A stretch of DNA of 64,000 nt from Vibrio sp. 10N. GTDB taxonomy: Bacteria; Pseudomonadota; Gammaproteobacteria; Enterobacterales; Vibrionaceae. Below are positions 9,227 through 18,434 of this stretch, piece by piece. Made by a program: the position numbers and the translations under genes. Position 1 is the first letter of the stretch. Each line of letters opens with the position of its first letter. The stretch lies in assembly GCF_036245475.1 (NCBI RefSeq), contig NZ_BTPM01000002.1, positions 1,364,001 to 1,428,000 on the forward strand, read 5' to 3'. Below the pieces are notes generated by a model. It did no database searches and had not been told where the DNA came from. It was given only the letters and a program-made list of their open reading frames with translations.

Positions 9227-11932
9227 TTAAATGGCATAAGCATCAAAGAAGCGCTGTCGTCGACATTGCAGCATCGCTGCTGTTTTGTGTGGAAAATCAA
9301 AATCGAAAAGGTGTTCAAATCCTATTCGCTCTGTCAGTGTCAACACTTTTTTATTATCTGCACGAGGTTCACCCATCACATTTTTAGTGTTGAGATTGGC
9401 CAAGAAGCAATAGTGCACGATGCTTCGCGACCAAGCGGAGAAATAACGCCAGCCTCGAAAACGTGAATTCGCGGACAGCATATGAACGCCGCGGTCAAAC
9501 TCATCGACATCATAAAATGGCCCTAGACGATCTTCTGCAGTCCAATAGATCTCGAAGTAACCAAAAGGGATGCCATCAAACTCACCGATGACCGGGAACT
9601 GGTGAGGATCGCTTTCCATCTTGCTCAAGTATTGCTGATGGGACAGCTTAGACCCGCTTAACTCCCAAACCGGCGCTATCACAGGATCGTTGTGCCAGCG
9701 ATGGAAACCATTGAGATCTCTTGGTAGCTGCGCTTTTCTAAAACACACCACTCGCTTCTCTCGGTAGAGGTAACGCTGATAGAACACATCTTCCGGCTTG
9801 TCGGGGCGGGTTGGATATTGAATTCCGTGCTCGGTTAGCTGCTGTAATTGCACACTCGGCTGGCAATCAGGATAGTGCCAAATTGGCGCGTGTTGCAGAA
9901 ATGCCGAGCGGCTAAGCAGACCTTGCTTGTCAAGAACGTCACCCACTGATGACGGCGCATCTGGGCACTCAATCTGCGCTGCATCGAAATGATAGAAAAC
10001 ATGCTCTATGGCCGACCACCACACCAAGTCTTGTTTCGCTTCGATTGTCACCGTCACCAAATCATCGCAAAGGCTAGCACTGACTCGGCCGCGCTCAATC
10101 GAATCAGAAACCAATGACCACTCATTGTGCTGGGTTTGATAAACACTGATGTAACTGCCATCGGGCAGTGGCTTAGTACACTTAGGCAGGTTTTGCCCTA
10201 AAAGTGGGTTGGTAATGTCACGATAAATCTCAGCAGGATTCGTCAGTGTGGCTTCATTATTTTCTTCTAGGAAGCATAGGAAGTTTCGTTTCCAGCGTAG
10301 AGTCGGAGAACCCAGTAAATAGTCATAGAAAGAGGGATCCAAAGGATGAGCCGCTGCCAGTCGAGCCAAGTGCTCTCGGCACACCTCATACAATTTTTCT
10401 TCTGTAACTAAGCCACCAGCGGCAATCGCAGACACCGTATTCATCAAAGAATTGCCGATAAGATAATAAGCAAGATACGGGTTCACTTGTTCACTCGCCA
10501 TAAAGTACTCAGGATCAACGCTTTCAAACACCGAGGAAAAGCGCTGCAATGCCAACTCAGTGATGCCACTGCCCTGACAGTCCCGATACATCATGCCAAA
10601 CGGCAGTCCACCTTCGATTTTAAGTACAATATTTTGCTGGTGAGCAAGAAGGACCAACCCATAGTCACTGCGAGCGATACACAATGGCGCCATCACATGC
10701 TGCATAAACTGCCCCATCCATAAACACGCAGCCTGCTCTAAGGTGATTGATTGCGTTGCTGCCACCTGCTTAACCCAGGTAACGACTTGAGGCTCACTTT
10801 GTTCGACACAAATCTGGTTCGCAGTCGCAAGAAGATGATGTCCCAGTGTTGTGTCATGGCTATTTTTGTCGTGATCCGCAATCGACTGATAAAACGGATT
10901 ATGACGAAAACTCACTAATGGCAGATCCAGTTCGTGTCCTTGCTTTGAGCAAATAGTTACCCACGCGGGCTCTTCAATAAACGTGGTACAAGACAGCCTT
11001 TGCACTAGCTCCTGACCAGCCTCATGGCTCAGCAATTGACTAAACAGCGTGCCACGTCTTGCCTCTCGGGGTGTTAAAAGACGCAGTGAGTTGGTCAATT
11101 TGATGGGCAATGAGACCTTCAGCATCCATGGCATATTTGGGTGATAAATAGCACGGCAAGACGATGTCGCTTGCCAGCCACCACTTTGTAGCTGAAGATC
11201 AACAACACCACCTTTCAACTCTTCAGCCTCTTGAGACGCTCTCCAAGCCTTTGCCTGCAAAGGGTGCATGGGATATGGTAAATAATCGCCAGCCACAAGC
11301 CCCCTGCTCTCTTCTGGTACTGACAAAGCAAACAAGGTTTGCAAATGATGCTCAAAAGTCTCGACCTGCGCCTCGCCTACAAGCTGATCTTTTGCCACCG
11401 CAAACCATTCAATAGCAAACTCCGCTTCAAATTCAGGTAAGAAGTGGGCCTGTTCGCTGTGAGACAGTGGCGCGCAACTTTTCGGACTGGGGTGCATACT
11501 GTGGCCACCTACCAGCGCTTGTTCAGACTCGATGAATTTAGCTGGCGCAGCGACTGAGCCATGTCTTGCCTTATACGCTGACGCGCGTTGCATATAGTTA
11601 TTCGAATCGCCGATGCGCTGAAGTAAGCGATCGCGCTTTTCTGAGCTTGCTATCTCGAAGGAACCAAGCACAAGATCCACCGCAATAGGAAAAGACACCT
11701 CAGATACTGAGCCATCATTAACGTGATAGATTTCTTGCGTATATCGATGGCGACCATTAGCAGAGACGTAGCTTAACGGTAGCCACAGGGTGCCGATAGA
11801 GAGCGAAAAACACGCGCATTTTTGCGATTTACCCGCGATGTCGGCCTCGATGACCCCTGCTTCGATAAACAGACCATCCATATCAACAAAAAGACTATTG
11901 AAAAACGATTGAAAACTGAGTGTATGTGCCAT
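9227..11932 (-). CDS. iucA-iucB: Fused IucA-type siderophore synthetase and IucB-type acetyltransferase
   Basis: 901-residue two-domain enzyme. Residues about 1-580 are a type A NIS synthetase like IucA, with the ATP-site GHSMHPSPKS motif, a YPMHPLQ motif in place of the usual HPWQ, and YGLVLLAHQQNIVLK followed by YRDCQGS. Residues about 700-901 are a GNAT domain like IucB (N6-hydroxylysine acetyltransferase), with FGYFEIYW, RGWRYFSAWSRSIVHYCF and GEPRADNKKV. By family, the second half makes N6-acetyl-N6-hydroxylysine and the first joins it to citrate. In classical operons these are two proteins. iucD follows directly. The fusion is continuous and in frame, with no sign of a sequencing artefact. 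Confidence 0.92.
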   Translation of the reverse strand: MAHTLSFQSFFNSLFVDMDGLFIEAGVIEADIAGKSQKCACFSLSIGTLWLPLSYVSANGRHRYTQEIYHVNDGSVSEVSFPIAVDLVLGSFEIASSEKRDRLLQRIGDSNNYMQRASAYKARHGSVAAPAKFIESEQALVGGHSMHPSPKSCAPLSHSEQAHFLPEFEAEFAIEWFAVAKDQLVGEAQVETFEHHLQTLFALSVPEESRGLVAGDYLPYPMHPLQAKAWRASQEAEELKGGVVDLQLQSGGWQATSSCRAIYHPNMPWMLKVSLPIKLTNSLRLLTPREARRGTLFSQLLSHEAGQELVQRLSCTTFIEEPAWVTICSKQGHELDLPLVSFRHNPFYQSIADHDKNSHDTTLGHHLLATANQICVEQSEPQVVTWVKQVAATQSITLEQAACLWMGQFMQHVMAPLCIARSDYGLVLLAHQQNIVLKIEGGLPFGMMYRDCQGSGITELALQRFSSVFESVDPEYFMASEQVNPYLAYYLIGNSLMNTVSAIAAGGLVTEEKLYEVCREHLARLAAAHPLDPSFYDYLLGSPTLRWKRNFLCFLEENNEATLTNPAEIYRDITNPLLGQNLPKCTKPLPDGSYISVYQTQHNEWSLVSDSIERGRVSASLCDDLVTVTIEAKQDLVWWSAIEHVFYHFDAAQIECPDAPSSVGDVLDKQGLLSRSAFLQHAPIWHYPDCQPSVQLQQLTEHGIQYPTRPDKPEDVFYQRYLYREKRVVCFRKAQLPRDLNGFHRWHNDPVIAPVWELSGSKLSHQQYLSKMESDPHQFPVIGEFDGIPFGYFEIYWTAEDRLGPFYDVDEFDRGVHMLSANSRFRGWRYFSAWSRSIVHYCFLANLNTKNVMGEPRADNKKVLTLTERIGFEHLFDFDFPHKTAAMLQCRRQRFFDAYAI

Positions 11933-11933
11933 T

Positions 11934-12530
11934 TTATTTCTCCGTCATCCATGCACTTAACTGATTGGGGGCTTGCCACACTTGGGTGTATTGGCTCACG
12001 TTCACTCTTGGCTTCTGACGCACTTCAATCGGCGTACCAAAGACCATAAAGCCGACAGGATAATGCTCACTACTCAGACCGAGAATTTCACGAACACCCG
12101 GCAGTTCAACCGCATCCGTGGAGTACCACACGCCACCAAAGCCCAATCGATCTGCGGCCAGCAATGTCATTTGACACGCTGCGGCCGCAGACAGGATCTG
12201 ATCTTGTTGGCTCACTTCTTTATGTGTTTGAACGCGCGCCGAAATCAACACCAAACTCGGTGCCTGACTAAGGTAGTCCGCCAGTCGATTAGCTTGTGCG
12301 GCTGTGACCTTGGCATCATGACTTAGCCAGGCGTCTCGTAGATGGCTGACTAAATTGACAATGTGGTCGCTTTCAACAACCAAGAAATGCCAAGGGCGTA
12401 AACGACCATGATCCGGAGTGCTCATGGCAGCTTGCAGTATGGCCTGCATTTGCACCTTGTCGGGTGCAGGCTTGCGCATCTCATGAACATGATAAGAAAC
12501 GCGCTGATAAAGGGAGTTAAGTTCGTGCAT
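11934..12530 (-). CDS. Nitroreductase-family flavoprotein in the aerobactin operon
   Basis: About 198-residue FMN-dependent nitroreductase fold resembling YdjA. The N-terminal MRKPAPDKVQ then ILQAAMSTPDHGRLRPWHFLVVE is the standard FMN-binding start, and GFGGVWYSTDA lies near residue 140. A TTG start at 12551 is possible, but ATG at 12530 overlaps the upstream permease gene by 14 bases, in keeping with the coupled starts in this operon. Nitroreductases are not a standard part of aerobactin operons. Reductive release of iron from ferric aerobactin or flavin recycling for IucD are inferences only. Confidence 0.8.
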   Translation of the reverse strand: MHELNSLYQRVSYHVHEMRKPAPDKVQMQAILQAAMSTPDHGRLRPWHFLVVESDHIVNLVSHLRDAWLSHDAKVTAAQANRLADYLSQAPSLVLISARVQTHKEVSQQDQILSAAAACQMTLLAADRLGFGGVWYSTDAVELPGVREILGLSSEHYPVGFMVFGTPIEVRQKPRVNVSQYTQVWQAPNQLSAWMTEK

Positions 12531-14466
12531 ATTGATATTTTCTGTAGCCAACTAAAATAAGAATTAGGAAATAGACACTGCCTAAAATTGACACCATCAA
12601 ACCCGCCGCAATTTCATTCGGGGCGGTCAAGGTGCGTCCAAGGCCATCGGCCCAGACCATTAACGTGGCACCAATAAGTGCAGCAGCGGGAAGAAGATGT
12701 TGATGTCGATATAGCCCCATCATTCGAGCGCAGTGAGGAGCCAAAAGACCCACAAAACTAATCGCGCCAACATGAGCGATAGAGATAGCAGTAAGCCCAG
12801 CAGCGATGGCCAGCAACCACAAACGATGTTTAGCGATAGGCACGCCAAGTGCCACCGGTAGTTGCTCCCCAAGACTGAGCACATCCAAACTGCGCAATAA
12901 AGGAATGAGCGCTACGCAAAGTCCAATCACAACCCCAAAAAATGGGACAAGCTTGTCGATAGATGCACCGTAGGTAGTGCCCGATAACCACATCAAGGTC
13001 ACTGAGGTAGTACTGCTGCCGAAGGTAAGCAAAATATGGGTCGCAGTACCGGCAAACGCAGAGATCACGATGCCAAATAGTGCTAATTGAGCAACACTTA
13101 GTTGCTGTTTTAAGCCCCAAGAAAGCATAGCAAGCACCAACACAGCACCAGCCAACGAAGCAAGCGTCAGTACGATTTGCGAAGCGCTGGGTTCGACCAC
13201 CAGCACACAGGCAATGATCAACACTGAAAAAGCGCTCACACCGGAGATGTCAGGACTTGCCATCGGGTTTCGAAATAGCGTTTGCAATATCACCCCCGCA
13301 CAAGCGAGTCCGACTCCGGCAACACTTGCTAGTAGAACGCGTAAGTTATCCCAATAGCCAAGTAAACCGTCGTTAGAACCATAATAGTGATTAGAATGTC
13401 CCCAAAAGTGCGCGCTAAAGACAAACGCTAAAGTAAGCAGAAACAAGGTTTTCTTAGGTTTTAAATGAACAAACGGTGACAGCGTCAAACCATGTTGGTC
13501 ACTTGCCGATGCGACTTGTCCACGGCGACGTAAAAGGAGTGAAATAAAAAATGGCGCGCCGATCAGGGCAGTAAACACTCCGGTAGGTAATCGATAGCCT
13601 ATCACTAGCATACCGCGAGAGCACCACTCAGCAATGAGCACCAAGCTAGCGCCAACCAACACAGACAAAAGCCATAGCAACCATATACTGCGGTTCTCAT
13701 TTGCTCTCATATACAGCGCTCGAGCGATATGCGGCGCCATAAGCCCTACAAATGCCACCAGACCCACGAGTGCGGTAGCCAGAGACGCCTGCGCGATGGC
13801 CAGTGTAAGAATGCACCAACGCCATCGACTCACCGCTACCCCTAACGACGATGCATGTGTGTCACCGAGCAAAAACAGGGACAGCTTTGGCAATACCAAT
13901 AAGGTCGCGAGCAGCAACAAACCGATGATAGGGGAGTAAGTCGCAACGGGAGAAATACTGGTTTGCAGCACCTGCCCGCTACCCCACAGGAACAATCCAT
14001 CTGTCTGATTTTCAAAATAAAGTAGCAACACAGATGACACTGCGCCCGCTCCAAGCCCAAGTGCCATGCCCACTAAAATAATTGCCAGCTGTCCACCGCC
14101 AACCAAACGGCTCACCGCCATTACGATACCCGACAGCAGCAAGGCACCAACAAGCGCCCCCGCCCAGACCACAACAAAGCCACTCTGAGGGAATAGTATT
14201 TGCGCCAGCACCGCACCAAGCAGCGCACCCGATGCAATGCCTAAGGTTGAAGGTGAGGCAAACTCATTATTAAGCGATACCTGGATGAGCAGACCGGAAC
14301 TTGCGTGCAATGCACCAATCATTATTGCCATCAGTGCAGTAGGTAACCACACACTGTCGAACATGGCTTGCGCCACCATGGGATCACCAATAGACGGTAA
14401 GATCGTTAGGTATCCAACCAACGCCAGCACCAATAATCCGAAAAGAGGTAGAAACGTCTTAACCAT
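12517..14466 (-). CDS. fhuB: Ferric siderophore ABC permease, fused FhuB-type
   Basis: About 650-residue inner-membrane protein made of two FecCD-type permease halves in tandem, the arrangement of E. coli FhuB (about 660 residues). Each half ends in a GLLAPHCAR or GLMAPHIAR cytoplasmic loop (about residues 265 and 600), the site that docks the ATPase. It imports the ferric hydroxamate from the periplasm. The start at ATG 14466 overlaps the stop of the binding-protein gene by 8 bases; a longer start at 14493 is less likely. The symbol is by homology, and the natural substrate here is presumably ferric aerobactin. Confidence 0.9.
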   Translation of the reverse strand: MVKTFLPLFGLLVLALVGYLTILPSIGDPMVAQAMFDSVWLPTALMAIMIGALHASSGLLIQVSLNNEFASPSTLGIASGALLGAVLAQILFPQSGFVVVWAGALVGALLLSGIVMAVSRLVGGGQLAIILVGMALGLGAGAVSSVLLLYFENQTDGLFLWGSGQVLQTSISPVATYSPIIGLLLLATLLVLPKLSLFLLGDTHASSLGVAVSRWRWCILTLAIAQASLATALVGLVAFVGLMAPHIARALYMRANENRSIWLLWLLSVLVGASLVLIAEWCSRGMLVIGYRLPTGVFTALIGAPFFISLLLRRRGQVASASDQHGLTLSPFVHLKPKKTLFLLTLAFVFSAHFWGHSNHYYGSNDGLLGYWDNLRVLLASVAGVGLACAGVILQTLFRNPMASPDISGVSAFSVLIIACVLVVEPSASQIVLTLASLAGAVLVLAMLSWGLKQQLSVAQLALFGIVISAFAGTATHILLTFGSSTTSVTLMWLSGTTYGASIDKLVPFFGVVIGLCVALIPLLRSLDVLSLGEQLPVALGVPIAKHRLWLLAIAAGLTAISIAHVGAISFVGLLAPHCARMMGLYRHQHLLPAAALIGATLMVWADGLGRTLTAPNEIAAGLMVSILGSVYFLILILVGYRKYQYART

Positions 14467-15466
14467 GCTCTGCCCCACTGAATTGTTCTGCACTGCCTTC
14501 AGGCGAATGAGTATCTAATGAATGAGTATCTGGTGAATGAACGCTTTTTAGATTAGCGCTATGAGAATGCGCTTCGATTGCCTGTGTAAAAGCGCGAGCC
14601 ATACGTTCAATGGATACCGGACCACCAAAACTCCAAAGCGGCTCTACCGGCTCAATATGTTGATCGCGAACGAAAGGCAGAGTCTTCCACACTGGAGAAG
14701 CCGTGATGTACTCACTATTGGCTTGATCGCCCGCTAACAGAACCAAGCTATTGTTAAGCTGGGGCAGCTGCTCGATGGTCAGATGGGTAAAGTCTTTACC
14801 TGGTAGAGCTTGAGTCCAGTGATAATTTAGCCCCAAACGGCGAATGATTTGCCCTGCTAGACTGTTGTCACTGAAGACCCGAAGTCCGTAGCCCATGCCA
14901 ACAAACTTGGCATAGGTGATTGGTTGAGAATATTGCAGGCGCTGGCGAAGCTTGGCGAGCGTTTGGTACAACGCCTCGACTATCACCTCTCCCTGCTCAC
15001 TATTACCAGTCACCTTCGCTATGGCTTTGAACACGCGTAGTGATTGATCAAAGTAGTTAAACGATCTCTCATCACTCGACGCATATTGCCGGTAAAGCAA
15101 GGTAGGCGCGATTTGCTCAAGCTGCGGCAGTAACCGCTGATGACGAAATTGATAACCAACTATCAGATCCGGTTTCAAGCTAGCAATAGCAGCGAGACTT
15201 GGCTCTTGGCGACGGCCAATATCCAATACATGATCACCAATGGCAGGATGGTTGGTTTGCCACTTTTTATAACCATTGATTTGCGGCGCACCTATGGGCT
15301 CAATGCCCAGTGTCAGCAACATTTCAGCAACGCTCCAATTCAGCGCTACTACCCTTAACTTAGGCTTATCAACACTCACACAGGTTGCCAAGCATACCTG
15401 GTTTGGGATTTGAGCTTGGCTCGACGTCGCGACCAACATTATTATCGCTACCCAAAACGTTTTCAT
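14459..15466 (-). CDS. fhuD: Periplasmic ferric hydroxamate-binding protein (FhuD-like)
   Basis: About 335-residue class III binding protein with a Sec signal (residues 1-18, ending SSQA). Core FhuD/FecB motifs are PKLRVVALNWSVAEMLLTLGIEPIGA near the start, GRRQEPSLAAIASLKPDLIVG in the middle, and LWSFGGPVSIERMARAF near the end. It hands ferric siderophore from the receptor to the permease. ATG 15466 overlaps the ATPase stop (ATGA), which decides the start. The last residues are a degenerate repeat around HSPDTHSLDTHSPEG, encoded by a short DNA repeat at about 14505-14535, which may vary in length. Confidence 0.88.
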   Translation of the reverse strand: MKTFWVAIIMLVATSSQAQIPNQVCLATCVSVDKPKLRVVALNWSVAEMLLTLGIEPIGAPQINGYKKWQTNHPAIGDHVLDIGRRQEPSLAAIASLKPDLIVGYQFRHQRLLPQLEQIAPTLLYRQYASSDERSFNYFDQSLRVFKAIAKVTGNSEQGEVIVEALYQTLAKLRQRLQYSQPITYAKFVGMGYGLRVFSDNSLAGQIIRRLGLNYHWTQALPGKDFTHLTIEQLPQLNNSLVLLAGDQANSEYITASPVWKTLPFVRDQHIEPVEPLWSFGGPVSIERMARAFTQAIEAHSHSANLKSVHSPDTHSLDTHSPEGSAEQFSGAEHG

Positions 15467-16236
15467 CGCTGCGCCTCCGGCCACAAAATCAACTGACCAT
15501 CAACGTTTACCTGCTTAATCGGTGTGTGGTAAATGTCGGAAATCACGCTTGGTGCCAACACCTCACTGACCTTACCTTGCGCAACCATGCTGCCCTCGGA
15601 AATCAGCATCGCATTATCACTGTAGAGCTTAGCTTGATTGAGATCGTGCAATACCCAAACGACGGTTTTGCCATAATCAGTATTAAGCCGCCTTACGATG
15701 GTGAGTAGATTGATCTGATGAGCAATATCGAGCCATGACGTGGGCTCATCCAACATGAGAATTGGCGTATCCTGAGCCAGCACCATGGCCAGCCAGCAGC
15801 GTTGGAGTTCACCACCAGACAGTGACGTCAGGGGCGTATCTCGGTAACAAGTGACTTCGGTCTCTTGCATGGCCCACTCAATCAATGCTCGATCTTTATC
15901 ATCACTTCGCTGATACCAGCGCTTATGTGGGTGACGACCGAAAGCAACAAGCTCTTTCACCGTTAAGGTGGCTGGTAGTGGGTTTCGTTGGGGCAATAAC
16001 GCCAAAGAACGCGCGAGATGTGGTTTAGAGAGGCTAGAAAGTGGAGCACCTTCTAGCGTCACGTCACCGCTTGTCGGTGCGCGCAGTCCACTGACAATAG
16101 AAAGTAGCGTACTTTTCCCTGAACCATTCGGACCGACCAATGCAGTCACCTCCCCTTTCGGGAAGGTGCCACTGACGTCGCTCAGTAAGGTTTTACCCTG
16201 AATATCTAGATTGAGGTTGGAGAACTGTAGCGACAT
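15463..16236 (-). CDS. fhuC: Ferric siderophore ABC transporter ATPase (FhuC-like)
   Basis: 257-residue ABC ATPase. Walker A is GPNGSGKSTL (about residue 36), the signature is LSGGELQRCWLAMVLAQ (about 139), and Walker B is PILMLDEPTSWLD with the switch His in WVLHDLNQAK. It powers the FhuB-type permease. It lies between the TonB receptor and the binding protein in one leftward operon, with overlapping or closely spaced starts. Confidence 0.93.
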   Translation of the reverse strand: MSLQFSNLNLDIQGKTLLSDVSGTFPKGEVTALVGPNGSGKSTLLSIVSGLRAPTSGDVTLEGAPLSSLSKPHLARSLALLPQRNPLPATLTVKELVAFGRHPHKRWYQRSDDKDRALIEWAMQETEVTCYRDTPLTSLSGGELQRCWLAMVLAQDTPILMLDEPTSWLDIAHQINLLTIVRRLNTDYGKTVVWVLHDLNQAKLYSDNAMLISEGSMVAQGKVSEVLAPSVISDIYHTPIKQVNVDGQLILWPEAQR

Positions 16237-16241
16237 AACGG

Positions 16242-18434
16242 TTAAAACTCCGCACTGTAGCTAAGCGCAAATGTGCGACCTTGACCGTTGTAACGAAATA
16301 GATCTGGGGCAGAAATCGTTCCGTATAGAACCTGAGCTCGCTGACTCCAAATCGTTTCGTAAACCGTGTTAAATAGGTTCTCGATACCAAAATTAATTTG
16401 ACCTACAGGGAGCGCGTAGTAACCGGTTAAGCCCGCCAAATGGTATCCGTCTAGCTTGTTATTGTCTGCGTCCTCGTAGTCTGCCAAGGATTGCAAGAAC
16501 AGCTCCGCACCATAATTTAGGTTGTCGTAACCCACTCTCGTCACCGCACTAGACGGGCTAGCAAACTGCACTGACATGTCTTGCCAAGAGCCTTGGTTTT
16601 TCTCTTCACTGCGGATCCATTGCCCTTGAATACCAGCATAGATGTTTTGTGTGAAGTAGTAATCAAACTGACCTTCGATACCATAAATACGACTCTCTTC
16701 ATTGCCGACATCTAAGGTCATGTCACTAGTATTGATCTTCTGAGTCTTATCCGATAGTGAATAGTAACCCGCTACCTGTGCTTGATAACTCTCCCCCGCG
16801 GCACGCCAGCCCAACTCAAACGAATTGGTCTTTACACCGGGTAACGGAGTGTTGTTAATATTGACACTATTAACCAAGGTCGCTCTACCAGGGTTAGAGG
16901 TATAGTCGTACGTCCCTTTACCATAAACTTTTGCTGGATCTGGCACATTGAAGCCTTGGCTAAAGTTCGCCCATAGCTGCTGGCTATCTGACACGTCATA
17001 AACACCACCGACATTGAGTAGCCAAACATCCGTTGATGAACTGCCGCCAGGTATTGCATCCGCACCAGAGATAAGGCCCTGAGCCACATACTCTTGTTGC
17101 GACAAGCCAACAAAGTCACTGACGTCATATCGCGTTTGTTGATAGCGAACCCCACCGGTTAACAGCCAATCAGGGGCTACACGCCAATTAGCTTGGGCGA
17201 ACAGTGCCGCGTTTTGAGTATCGATATCTGGATAACGCTGATGTTCGCGCAGTTTCTCAAACGTCATTGCTCCCGATGCCATCGCGGTCGCAAGATCAAA
17301 CACACGCTGTTTTGCACTAAATGTCTCTGATGCGTACTCGCCACCATAGTTTAGTGACATGTTTTGCCACTCTTTTTGTAGCATCAACTTGCCACCAAAA
17401 ATGCTGGTGTCTTGCTGAGAAGCGCCATACATAGGTGTTCGAGTATCTGGGAATGGAAAAAAACCTAGCTCTTCGCTGCGATAGTAGAGCTGCGCCAAAA
17501 GCGCATGAGACAGCACCTCATCATGCTTATACTGTGCATTGACAAAAGTACGTTTTGTCGACGGCTGTTCATCAAGCTTCAGGCCTTTTCGAATTTCAAT
17601 GAACTCAGGGAAGCCCATAATGCCCGCCAAATTAGGGCCCAAATACGCGCCATACTCAGTATCTTGCTGACTGTCGTAGTATTGCGCTGTCAGGGATAGT
17701 GACTGTTGCTCATCAAAGTGAAACTCTAGATTGCCCATAACATCAACGGCATCGTTGAACTGCATGTCTGTTTGCGTTATGTCGGGCATAATCATGTTGC
17801 CATCGCCATCAAACGCAGCACCTTTGCCTTCATAAGCGACCGAAAGACGACCTGCTACCATGTCATTACCGCCAGAAATGGCGACTGCCGCCTGTTTGGT
17901 TAGATCTTCACTACTGTTGAAGCCAGAGACACCGCCAATACGAGCCTCAACGCCTAACTCTCCAGACTCGCCTTTTTTGGTAATGATATTGATGATACCG
18001 CCCGATGCTCCCGCGCCAAATAATGCGGTCGCACCAGATAACACCTCAACACGCTCGATGTTAAATGGGTTAATACTGTCGAATTGGCGGCTGATCTCAC
18101 GCGTTGAGTTCAGCGATACACCATCAATCATCACGAGTGCTGAGCGCCCACGTAGGTTCTGTGAGTAGTTAGTTCGACTTCCACTGCCAAAGTCAAAACC
18201 TGGAATCAGCCTTCCGAGGGCTCCTTTTAAGTCAGCGCCCGCATTGATCTGCTTTTCGAGTTCTTTTTGATCGATTACCCACATGGTTGTTGCAGAATCC
18301 GCGATCGTGCTTTGGATTTTTGAGCCCGTTACAATCACCGTTTCTAGGTCTGATTTTGGTGAAGCATAAGCGGCACTGTGAACCAAGATGGCCAATGTGG
18401 TGAGGGGAAGACCCTTTCTCACTAAAGTGTTCAT
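16242..18434 (-). CDS. iutA: TonB-dependent ferric aerobactin receptor
   Basis: 730-residue outer-membrane receptor. Signal peptide (residues 1-24), a TonB box-like ETVIVTGS near residue 32, and a plug with NLRGRSALVMIDGVSLNSTRE and ATALFGAGASGGIINIITKKGE. The 22-stranded barrel ends in a C-terminal aromatic residue (Phe). Several stretches resemble E. coli IutA as I recall it, including WVIDQKELEKQINAGADLKGAL, GGVRYQQTRYDVSDF and AISADAIPGGS-like segments. With iucABCD in the same locus the assignment to ferric aerobactin is strong. Confidence 0.92.
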   Translation of the reverse strand: MNTLVRKGLPLTTLAILVHSAAYASPKSDLETVIVTGSKIQSTIADSATTMWVIDQKELEKQINAGADLKGALGRLIPGFDFGSGSRTNYSQNLRGRSALVMIDGVSLNSTREISRQFDSINPFNIERVEVLSGATALFGAGASGGIINIITKKGESGELGVEARIGGVSGFNSSEDLTKQAAVAISGGNDMVAGRLSVAYEGKGAAFDGDGNMIMPDITQTDMQFNDAVDVMGNLEFHFDEQQSLSLTAQYYDSQQDTEYGAYLGPNLAGIMGFPEFIEIRKGLKLDEQPSTKRTFVNAQYKHDEVLSHALLAQLYYRSEELGFFPFPDTRTPMYGASQQDTSIFGGKLMLQKEWQNMSLNYGGEYASETFSAKQRVFDLATAMASGAMTFEKLREHQRYPDIDTQNAALFAQANWRVAPDWLLTGGVRYQQTRYDVSDFVGLSQQEYVAQGLISGADAIPGGSSSTDVWLLNVGGVYDVSDSQQLWANFSQGFNVPDPAKVYGKGTYDYTSNPGRATLVNSVNINNTPLPGVKTNSFELGWRAAGESYQAQVAGYYSLSDKTQKINTSDMTLDVGNEESRIYGIEGQFDYYFTQNIYAGIQGQWIRSEEKNQGSWQDMSVQFASPSSAVTRVGYDNLNYGAELFLQSLADYEDADNNKLDGYHLAGLTGYYALPVGQINFGIENLFNTVYETIWSQRAQVLYGTISAPDLFRYNGQGRTFALSYSAEF

